DNA of 7,268 nt from Gammaproteobacteria bacterium (GTDB lineage: Bacteria; Pseudomonadota; Gammaproteobacteria; Chromatiales; Chromatiaceae): positions 1-7,268 of the forward strand of contig JAGVUH010000347.1 in assembly GCA_019136395.1 (NCBI GenBank), read 5' to 3'. The notes below the pieces were generated by a model. That model was not told where the DNA came from. It saw nothing but the letters and a program-made list of their open reading frames with translations, and made no database searches. Within the stretch, counting starts at the first letter, position 1. The number at the start of each line of letters is the position of its first letter. The position numbers were made by a program, and so were the translations under genes. Below are positions 1 through 5,478 of this stretch, piece by piece.

Positions 1-369
1 CAGGCCGCCGAAGGTCGCGGCGGTCACCACCAGGGCCAGGAATTGCTGTCGTGGGCTCAGACCACAGGCGCGATACAAGCGGATCAGCACCCACAGGGTC
101 AGGGTGGCGGCGAGGAGATTGCCCAGCCGGCCCGCCAGGGCCGAGCCGGGGGCCAGCCAGGAGCCGATGGCCAGCAGGGCCACCCCGGGGGGATGGTCGA
201 AGTAGCCCCAATCCAGCCGGCTTGCCCAATCGATGTAGTAGGCCTCGTCCTGGGTCACCGGCAGCAGCCAGGCCGCAACCAGCCGCCAGAGGCTGATGAG
301 GGCGAAGGCCAGCCAGAGCCAACGGGTGGCGGGGTCGGTCTCCGAAAGCGGTCGGCCAAAAAACTTCAT
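1..369 (-). CDS. Family 39 (ArnT/PMT-like) glycosyltransferase, N-terminal part
   Basis: Reading leftward from the ATG at 369, the frame stays open for 123 codons to the window edge, so the gene is 3'-truncated here. The protein starts MKFFGRPLSE, has a first hydrophobic segment at about residues 17-37, then DEAYYIDWA (41-49) and GYFDHPPG (55-62). Acidic residues in the first periplasmic loop followed by Y-x-D-H-P-P are the hallmark of GT39-type membrane glycosyltransferases (ArnT, PMT and relatives), which move a sugar from a polyprenyl-phosphate carrier to lipid A, protein or another envelope acceptor. A second hydrophobic stretch lies at about 84-99 and a third begins near 110. No strong Shine-Dalgarno precedes the ATG, so the start rests on the natural N-terminus. 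The divergent neighbour encodes the kind of enzyme that makes such a donor, which supports a shared pathway. The acceptor cannot be told from this fragment. Confidence 0.85.
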   Translation of the reverse strand, partial: MKFFGRPLSETDPATRWLWLAFALISLWRLVAAWLLPVTQDEAYYIDWASRLDWGYFDHPPGVALLAIGSWLAPGSALAGRLGNLLAATLTLWVLIRLYRACGLSPRQQFLALVVTAATFGGL

Positions 370-388
370 GAGGGTTGGAGAAAATCCA

Positions 389-401
389 GGGGTACTACCC
401 C
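389..401. promoter_or_regulatory. Perfect 6-bp-arm dyad between divergent genes (possible operator)
   Basis: GGGGTACTACCCC is a perfect inverted repeat (GGGGTA / TACCCC around a central C). It lies 19 bp upstream of the minus-strand glycosyltransferase start and 109 bp upstream of the plus-strand one. Its place in a 140-bp divergent intergenic region fits an operator, but no known regulator is recognised and a chance palindrome is possible in GC-rich DNA. Confidence 0.3.
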
Positions 402-431
402 ATTACCAAACAGATTGCGGGGGAGGCCGGC

Positions 432-460
432 TGTCCGCTCCGGGAGGCATAGCTTACAAT
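432..460 (+). promoter_or_regulatory. Candidate sigma70-type promoter for the plus-strand glycosyltransferase
   Basis: TACAAT at 455-460 is a good -10 hexamer in otherwise very GC-rich sequence, about 50 bp upstream of the start codon at 510. The hexamer at 17-bp spacing, TGTCCG (432-437), is a weak -35, so this is a tentative call. The leader between it and the gene is GC-rich. Confidence 0.33.
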
Positions 461-509
461 ACCCGGGCCCGCGGAGAGCCGCCGGCGCTCGCCACAGGAA
501 CCCGTCTCC

Positions 510-1643
510 ATGCCCGATCCCAGCCCCGCCCGGGCCACCCGACCACTCCGCCCCAATACCGAACTCGCCATCATCATCCCCACCTTCAACGAGGCGGGCA
601 ACGTGGCGGAGATCGCCCGGCGTATCGGGGTCTGTCTGGCGGGGATCGACTGGGAGATTATCTTCGTCGACGACGACTCTGCCGACGGCACGCCGGAGCG
701 GGTGCGCGAATTGTCCCGCGCGGACGGCCGCATCCGCCTGCTGCGCCGGGTCGGGCGGCGCGGCCTCTCCTCCGCCTGCATCGAGGGCATGCTGGCGACC
801 ACGGCCCCCTTCCTGGCGGTCATCGACGCCGACCTGCAACACGACGAAACCCTGCTGCCGCAAATGCTGGCCCGGCTCAAGGCCGAGGACCTGGACATCG
901 TCGTCGGCAGCCGTTACGTCAGCGGCGGCAGCGTCGGCGACTGGAACGAGCGCCGCCAGGCCATGAGCCGCTTCGCCGGCCGACTGGCCCAGCGCCTGAT
1001 CCACGCCGACCTCGCCGACCCCATGAGTGGCTTCTTCCTGCTGCGCGCCCCGGTGCTGGCGGACTGCGTGCGCGATCTGAGCGGCGTCGGCTACAAGATC
1101 CTGCTCGATATCTTCGCCTCCTCTCCCCGGCCACTGAAATTCGCCGAGATCCCCTACGGCTTCCGCCAGCGCGAGCACGGCGAGAGCAAGCTCGACAACG
1201 CCGTGCTCTGGGAGTACGCGCTGATGCTGCTGCAGAAGCTCATCGGCCCGCGCATCCCGGTGCGTTTCATCGCCTTCTCCCTCATCGGCGGCTCCGGGGT
1301 ACTGGTGCACCTGGCGGTGCTCTGGCTGCTCAATCGCCTGCTGGGGACCTCCTTCCTCATCAGCCAGACCGTCGCCACCCTGGTGGCCATGACCACCAAT
1401 TTCTTCCTGAACAACGTCCTCACCTACCGCGACATGCGCCTGCGAGGCCGCCAGCTCCTCTGGGGCTGGTTCTCCTTCGTCATCGCGTGCAGCATCGGCG
1501 CCGTTGCCAACGTCGGCATCGCCACCTATCTCTTTGAGGGCGATACCGGCTGGATCCTCTCCGCCCTGGCCGGCATCCTGGTCGGTGCGGTCTGGAACTA
1601 CGCCGTCACCGCCGTCTACACCTGGCGCGGCAAGGCTGGGTGA
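510..1643 (+). CDS. Polyprenyl-phosphate glycosyltransferase (DPM1-like GT2) fused to GtrA domain
   Basis: The 377-residue product has two domains. Residues about 17-235 are a GT-A fold of family 2: IIIPTFNEAGN (21-31), VDDDS (53-57), the metal-binding DAD (106-108), VVGSRYVSGG (131-140), DPMSGFF (170-176) and HGESKL (223-228). This order is typical of dolichol/undecaprenyl-phosphate mannosyl- or glucosyltransferases, which load a sugar from a nucleotide donor onto a polyprenyl phosphate at the inner membrane face. Residues about 250-372 are a GtrA-type membrane domain with four hydrophobic helices (about 253-276, 283-302, 317-340, 347-371) and the motif NFFLNNVLTYRD. GtrA proteins are thought to help the lipid-linked sugar cross the membrane. 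The start is supported by AGGAA at 496-500, nine bases upstream. The divergent family 39 transferase could be the user of the product. The sugar is not predictable from sequence. Confidence 0.93.
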   Translation: MPDPSPARATRPLRPNTELAIIIPTFNEAGNVAEIARRIGVCLAGIDWEIIFVDDDSADGTPERVRELSRADGRIRLLRRVGRRGLSSACIEGMLATTAPFLAVIDADLQHDETLLPQMLARLKAEDLDIVVGSRYVSGGSVGDWNERRQAMSRFAGRLAQRLIHADLADPMSGFFLLRAPVLADCVRDLSGVGYKILLDIFASSPRPLKFAEIPYGFRQREHGESKLDNAVLWEYALMLLQKLIGPRIPVRFIAFSLIGGSGVLVHLAVLWLLNRLLGTSFLISQTVATLVAMTTNFFLNNVLTYRDMRLRGRQLLWGWFSFVIACSIGAVANVGIATYLFEGDTGWILSALAGILVGAVWNYAVTAVYTWRGKAG

Positions 1644-1867
1644 TGGCGACGTTGGCGTGGATCTGATGCCAGAAACCTCGTTTTTTGGTCTGGCCAAGGA
1701 GAATCGAGTGGTATCTGACGGGGGTAGCCAACCGCAGGGTTGCTGTTGTCAAGCCAACAAGATCCTTGCCGCGGCATCCCGCGCTGCATGCAAAGCGATT
1801 CTGAAATGCCGAAGTTGAATTTGTGATGGCAGCCCGCCCATCCCACCACGTAACCTTTCAGCTCACC

Positions 1868-1908
1868 TCTCCCCCACCCTCCCCCACCAGGGGGGAGGGG
1901 GCAAGAGC
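1868..1908. repeat. GC-rich hairpin repeat, copy A
   Basis: The arms CCCTCCCCC (1877-1885) and GGGGGAGGG (1891-1899) form a perfect 9-bp stem around a 5-base loop. About 40 bases around the stem match the hairpin inside the insertion in the downstream helicase (about 2765-2804), including CCTCTC before the stem and a GAG-x-ATC run after it. The two appear to be members of one dispersed intergenic hairpin family. There is no U-run after the stem, so it is not a classical intrinsic terminator, although a structure of this strength at an mRNA 3' end could protect the transcript. Confidence 0.6.
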
Positions 1909-1945
1909 ATCAGTGGCTTTCGCCACCCACGCCAGCCAAGGTAAC

Positions 1946-2040
1946 GGGGGGTGAACGCTTACCCCTTTACGCGCTAAGCCACACCGCAGCGGGGGGGTAT
2001 GAACGCTTCCCCACAACTTGACTCAGCCACACCCTAGGGA
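1946..2040. repeat. Imperfect 48-bp tandem direct repeat
   Basis: TGAACGCTT occurs at 1952-1960 and 2000-2008, and AGCCACACC at 1977-1985 and 2025-2033, so both pairs sit exactly 48 bp apart. G-runs precede both TGAACGCTT copies and CCC follows each closely. In copy 1 the core GTGAACGCTTAC (1951-1962) is a near-palindrome inside the weak stem GGGGTGA / TTACCCC. The second copy ends about 20 bp before the helicase start codon. Confidence 0.6.
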
Positions 2041-2053
2041 TCCCTTCCGCCCC

Positions 2054-3468
2054 ATGAGCCACCCTTTTGCCGTCTTCGACCTTCCGGATGCCCTGCTGCG
2101 GGGCCTGGACAAGCTGGGCTTCAGTGACCCGACCCCGGTGCAGCGCCAGGTCATCCCCCTCCGGCTCGGGTAAGACTCTGGCCTTCCTCCTGCCCATGCT
2201 GCGCCACTTCCTGGCGGCACCCGCCCCGCGCAAGGGCATCCGCGCCCTGGTCCTGGCGCCGACCCGGGAACTGGCCTATCAGATCCAGGAGCACTTCCTC
2301 CAGGTCGCGAGCTTCACCCGCCTCACCGCCGGGGTCATCGTCGGCGGAGTGGCCGCCAGCCATCAGGTCAACACCCTGCGCCGCAACCCGGATATCCTTA
2401 TCGCCACCCCGGGGCGGCTCCTCGATCACCTGGAGCGCGGCGCCACGGACCTGGGCGACCTGGAGTTCCTGGTCCTGGACGAGGCCGACCGCATGCTCGA
2501 CATGGGCTTCGCTCCGGACGTGATGCAGATCATCCAGACCTGCAACGAGGAGCGGCAATCCCTGCTCTTCTCCGCCACCCTGACCCGTGGCGGCCTGCAG
2601 TCCTTCATCGACGCCGCCCTGCGCGACCCCCAACGGGTCCTGGTGGACTCCCACCGGGTAGCCCATCCCGATATCCGTCACCAGCGCCTGCTGGCGGACG
2701 ACCAGGACCATAAGCGCAAGCTGGGGCGAAACGGGGGACCAGATACCCATAGCCGTACAGACCCCCTCTCACCAAACCTCCCCCACCGGGGGGGAGGGAG
2801 TAGGAGAATCGGCAGTTGGTGCCCCCGCAGCCCTCCTGGAACGTGGGGAACCTGAAGCCTTACCCGACAAGATCCTCATCTTCAGCAATACCCGCGACCA
2901 GGCGACGGCCCTGGGCAATTACCTGATTGGCAAGGGGCAACGGGCGGCGATCCTCCATGGAGAACTGGAACAGCCGGAGCGTGTCCGGGTGCTGAACCTG
3001 CTGCGCGACGGCCGTATCCGCATCCTGGTGGCCACGGATGTGGCCGCCCGGGGGCTGGACGTCCCCGGCGTGGACCTGGTGATCAACTTCGAGGTCCCCC
3101 GCAGCGGCAGCGATTACCTCCATCGCACCGGGCGCACGGGGCGGGCCGGGGCCCCGGGCCTGGCCATCACCCTGGTCAGCCCACCGGAATGGAACCGCAT
3201 GGAGAGCATCGAGCGTTACCTCCAGATCGACCTGCACCCCCTGATCCTGCCCGGCCTGGAGGGTCGCTACCAGGGACCGACCCGTTCCCGGTCGCCCAAG
3301 AAGAAGATCCACGGCCAGGCCTCCAAGCCCGCCGGCGCCCAGGCCCCCAAGGTCAAGGAGCGTCACCGCGACCGCAAGAACATCGGCAAACGCCGCCAGC
3401 CCTCGCGACCAGTGGCGGAGGGCGGTAGCGAGGCAGGCCTCACCCCACCCAAGCGTCCGCCGATCTGA
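2054..3468 (+). pseudogene. DEAD-box ATP-dependent RNA helicase (RhlE-like), broken into three frames
   Basis: DEAD-box helicases unwind short RNA duplexes in ribosome assembly and mRNA decay. Frame 1 starts at ATG 2054 and carries the Q-motif region (F-x-LPDALLRGLDKLGFSDPTPVQRQ) to VIP, then meets TAA at 2171. Frame 2 resumes with motif I as GSGKT (2163-2177), then Ia PTRELA (2259-2276), TPGRLLDHL, DEAD (2478-2489) and SAT (2571-2579), to about 2723, and stops near 2855. Frame 3 resumes at about 2827 with LLERGEPEALPDKILIFSN, then motif V ATDVAARGLD (3031-3060), motif VI HRTGRTGRAG (3121-3150) and a Lys/Arg-rich tail ending at 3468. Between VIP and GSGKT only 4 bases remain where the family has about 14 residues, an apparent loss of about 38 bp. 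Frames 2 and 3 are separated by about 103 bp of hairpin sequence. The pieces sum to about 436 residues, close to family length, so the ancestor was intact. All other motifs are well preserved, which means the damage is recent or an assembly error. No good Shine-Dalgarno precedes 2054. Confidence 0.85.
2724..2826. mobile_element. Hairpin insertion element in the helicase gene, copy B (MITE-like)
   Basis: About 103 bases of non-helicase sequence separate the end of the first helicase lobe (KRKL, ending at 2723) from the linker that resumes at 2827. Imperfect inverted termini are visible: GGGGGACCA (2733-2741) against TGGTGCCCCC (2817-2826), enclosed by GCTG (2720-2723) and CAGC (2828-2831). The centre is a strong hairpin, CCTCCCCC (2777-2784) / GGGGGAGG (2790-2797), matching copy A upstream. 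It encodes no transposase, so it would have to be non-autonomous. No clear target-site duplication is seen. The length is 3n+1, so it also shifts the frame. Confidence 0.55.
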
Positions 3469-3476
3469 AAGAAGGA

Positions 3477-3682
3477 CCCAGTCACCGGAGCCGTCCAGCT
3501 CCCGTCCCCGGGAGCGCTCCTGTCCCAGACACCCAAGCGCGCCACGCCCAGATGCCAGAGCGCTCCAGTGCCGGATACCGGAGCCCCCAATCCCAGACAC
3601 CGCGGCCTGCCACACCCGGATATCGGCACCCTCCTGTTCCCGTCACCGGCGCGATTAAGTCCCCGACTTCGGAGAACCATGG
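3477..3682. repeat. Degenerate tandem array, nine units of about 23 bp
   Basis: Units begin at about 3477, 3501, 3524, 3547, 3570, 3592, 3615, 3639 and 3661, giving steps of 22-24 bases. A typical unit reads CCCAGACACC, then GGAGCGCTCC, then WGT. Examples of the first block are CCCAGACACC (3524, 3592), CCCAGATGCC (3547), GCCGGATACC (3570) and CCCGGATATC (3615). Examples of the second are GGAGCGCTCC (3511) and AGAGCGCTCC (3557). The second block is itself a palindrome. The period is not a multiple of three, so this is not a repeated peptide. There are no spacers, so it is not a CRISPR array. It starts 9 bases after the helicase stop, and the last, most diverged unit contains the GGAG and start codon of the next gene. 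Confidence 0.7.
3671..3674 (+). promoter_or_regulatory. Ribosome-binding site deciding the start at 3679
   Basis: GGAG lies 4 bases before the ATG at 3679. It fixes the start there instead of at an upstream ATG-like codon in the same frame (near 3568), whose translation would run through the 23-bp repeats. The site sits inside the last repeat unit. Confidence 0.6.
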
Positions 3683-5199
3683 CCCTGCCCTACGTAACCG
3701 AACTGCAAGTCCCCCGCCACGCCGCCAGTATCCCGGCCGTTCAGGCCCTGTTTGCCTCCCTCTGCGCCAGCCTGGGGATCGCCGACGCCATCCGTCGCCA
3801 GGTCGAGCTGGCCCTGGAGGAAGGCATCACCAACTTTTTCAAACACGCCATCCCGGCGGGGGTGGACGCACCCGTCAAACTGCGCATCGAATTCCAACCG
3901 GATGCCATCCGCTTGGTGGCCCGGGCCCAGGGCCGGCCCTTCGACTTCAGCCACCTGCCCCGTTACCAGGCCCCCCACTCCCTCCAGGAAACGCCCCAGG
4001 GCCTGGGCACCTTCCTCATCGAACGGGTCATGGACAACGTCAACTGGCGCTATGTCGCCAAGGAGGGTCAGGAATTCGAGATGATCAAGCGGCTGCCGGC
4101 GGTGCTGGCCCCGGACCGCGCCGCCGGCCTGGTCCAACCCGAGCGGACCGGGGTCCAGATCCAGGGCGCCATCAGCTACCGGCGCCTGCAAACCGCCGAG
4201 GAGGCCCTCGCCCTGGCCAGCGCCGCCTGGGATCTCTATGGTTACGGCTACAAGGAGGTCATCTACTACCCGGAACTGGTCTTGCAACAGGTCCGCTCCG
4301 GTCAACTTCTGTCCTGGATTGCCTGCGACGAGGCGGGGCAGATCCTGGGGCACTACGCCATGCTGCGGCACCGGCCCGTCGACCCCCTGGGGGAGATGGG
4401 GGCGGCTTTCGTCCTGCCGGAGGCGCGTCAGGCCAAGGTCTTCCGCCAACTTTCCGACCGCCTCCATGCCGATGCGCGCCAGAGCGGCGTCCGCGCCCTC
4501 TATTCCCTGTCCGTGACCAATCACGTCGCCACCCAGAAGATCAGCCAGGAGGCCGGGCGCATCACCGTCGGCCTGCGCCTGGGGTCCACGCCGGCCATCT
4601 TCGTCGAGGGGGCCAAGCCGGGTGATCGCATCACCACCACCCTGAATTACGCTCAGCTCGCGCCACGTCCCAGTCGGACCATCTTCCCGCCCCCCCGCCA
4701 TCGGGACATGATCCTGCGCAGTTACGGCTGGCTGGGATTGAGCGTGACCGCCCCGGACCCCGAAGCCCCACTCCCCGCCGGCCCCGCGGCAGGCCCGGGT
4801 GATTATCTGCACTGCCAGCGGGATCTGACCTGGAACCGGGCCCTGATCGACGCCGCCGGCGGCGAGGCAGTGCGTTACAAACTGGCCGCCTTCACCGAGT
4901 TTCTGACCGAACAGGGGCTGGCCTGCATCCAGCTCGCCCTGGACCTTGAGGACCCGGGGACGCCGGCCCTCGCCGCCGCGGCGGAAGACCTGGGATTCTT
5001 CTATTCCGGCCTCTTTCCAGAGAGCGGGCCTGGCGGCCATGACATGCTGGAACTCCAGCTCCTCAACGGCATCACCATCGACCCCGAGCAGATCCGGCTG
5101 TATCAGGACTCTGGCCAGGCGATCATGGCCTATCTCAAGACCTTGCCGGGGGTCCCCTTCCAGGACAGGGGGGCTGGAGAAGCTGATACCCACCTTTGA
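3679..5199 (+). CDS. GHKL ATPase-GNAT fusion protein (putative regulatory acetyltransferase)
   Basis: The 506-residue soluble protein has no signal peptide or membrane segment. Residues about 5-140 resemble the HATPase_c_2 domain of RsbW-type anti-sigma kinases. The N-box is ELALEEGITNFFKHA (43-57, with E48, N52 and H56 in the usual places) and a GLGTFLIERVMD (108-119) G2-like loop is present. The G1 box reads ARAQGRPFD (81-89), where the family has D-x-G: the adenine-contacting Asp is Ala83. Residues about 160-320 resemble a GNAT acetyltransferase (ILGHYAML, FVLPEARQAKVFRQL, LYSLSVTNHVATQKI, ending in a strand near 304-310). The acetyl-CoA loop lacks the usual R-x-x-G-x-G/A glycines. Residues about 375-465 look like a second, partial GNAT-like half (IQLALDLEDPG, DLGFFYSGLFPES, ELQLLNG). 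Such fusions may sense or modify a partner protein, but substrate and partner are unknown. The flanking genes are damaged or convergent, so context does not help. Confidence 0.78.
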   Translation: MALPYVTELQVPRHAASIPAVQALFASLCASLGIADAIRRQVELALEEGITNFFKHAIPAGVDAPVKLRIEFQPDAIRLVARAQGRPFDFSHLPRYQAPHSLQETPQGLGTFLIERVMDNVNWRYVAKEGQEFEMIKRLPAVLAPDRAAGLVQPERTGVQIQGAISYRRLQTAEEALALASAAWDLYGYGYKEVIYYPELVLQQVRSGQLLSWIACDEAGQILGHYAMLRHRPVDPLGEMGAAFVLPEARQAKVFRQLSDRLHADARQSGVRALYSLSVTNHVATQKISQEAGRITVGLRLGSTPAIFVEGAKPGDRITTTLNYAQLAPRPSRTIFPPPRHRDMILRSYGWLGLSVTAPDPEAPLPAGPAAGPGDYLHCQRDLTWNRALIDAAGGEAVRYKLAAFTEFLTEQGLACIQLALDLEDPGTPALAAAAEDLGFFYSGLFPESGPGGHDMLELQLLNGITIDPEQIRLYQDSGQAIMAYLKTLPGVPFQDRGAGEADTHL

Positions 5200-5261
5200 T
5201 CATGCCCAGTTTTTGGAGTCGGGGAGCGTCTCTTGGCGAGAGAGAGTATCGGTGAGCATTC

Positions 5262-5362
5262 CGGGTCGGGTGGCCTCTGGCGGGGGACGCCGAAATCCAT
5301 CCCTGGAGGCTTGTCGACCGCATCCCTGCGGTCGACACCCCCGCCATAGGCAACCCGACCCG
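5262..5362. repeat. Nested inverted repeat (25-bp arms plus internal 11-bp hairpin)
   Basis: The outer arms at 5262-5286 and 5338-5362 are complementary over 25 bp with only two mismatches. The part nearest the centre, TGGCGGGGG / CCCCCGCCA, is perfect. Inside, TGTCGACCGCA (5312-5322) and TGCGGTCGACA (5327-5337) form a perfect 11-bp stem with loop TCCC, directly abutting the right arm. The whole folds as a long stem with an internal hairpin. It lies between the ATPase-GNAT gene and the convergent transporter, encodes nothing, and has no T-run. It may be a MITE-like or REP-like element, or a bidirectional transcript-end structure. Confidence 0.8.
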
Positions 5363-5439
5363 CCCTTCTTCCAGAGAACTTCGGCCAAAAGCACCAGCTT
5401 CCGGCCAACACAAAGGATACGAGCTGGTCTTACATCACT

Positions 5440-5459
5440 GGGGGTAAGTCGGGGGTAAG
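5440..5459. repeat. Short 11-bp direct repeat
   Basis: GGGGGTAAG occurs at 5440-5448 and again at 5451-5459, an 11-bp step, about one helical turn, just downstream of the transporter's original stop. Two adjacent copies could be chance slippage. The CTTACCCC on the opposite strand resembles the CTTACCCC in the 1951-1966 repeat. Confidence 0.4.
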
Positions 5460-5478
5460 GGGAGACCCTGCCTGGCAG

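Larger units (their letters stand above)
1644..2053. other. Gene-free interval with repeats
   Basis: This 410-bp stretch lies between the glycosyltransferase stop and the broken helicase. Short open frames in it show no family signature, no good start signal and a base composition less biased than the flanking genes. It holds a GC-rich hairpin repeat (1868-1908) and an imperfect 48-bp direct repeat (1946-2040), annotated separately. No T-tract terminator for the upstream gene was found. Confidence 0.6.

Noticed and set aside
366..1697. Long minus-strand open frame opposite the DPM1-GtrA gene
   Set aside because: Its translation is low-complexity Gly/Ala/Asp/Gln-rich with no family signature. 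It is the antisense shadow of a gene with clear motifs.
1616..1849. Small genes in the 1644-2053 interval
   Set aside because: Short frames on both strands overlap the glycosyltransferase end or the repeats, lack start signals and show no recognisable motifs.
2054..3468. Programmed frameshifting producing a full helicase
   Set aside because: Conserved residues before motif I are missing altogether and about 103 bp of unrelated hairpin sequence interrupts the linker. Slippage cannot restore either.
3568..3678. Upstream in-frame start for the ATPase-GNAT gene
   Set aside because: The extra 37 residues would be encoded by the 23-bp repeats, are Pro/Arg-rich, and lack a ribosome-binding site. 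GGAG lies just before 3679.
3477..3682. CRISPR array
   Set aside because: Units abut directly with no unique spacers, they diverge strongly, and no cas genes are nearby.
3655..5193. Long minus-strand open frame opposite the ATPase-GNAT gene
   Set aside because: It is a compositional shadow in high-GC DNA. The plus strand carries recognisable domains and a ribosome-binding site.
5312..5337. Rho-independent terminator
   Set aside because: The stem is perfect but no T-run follows on either strand.
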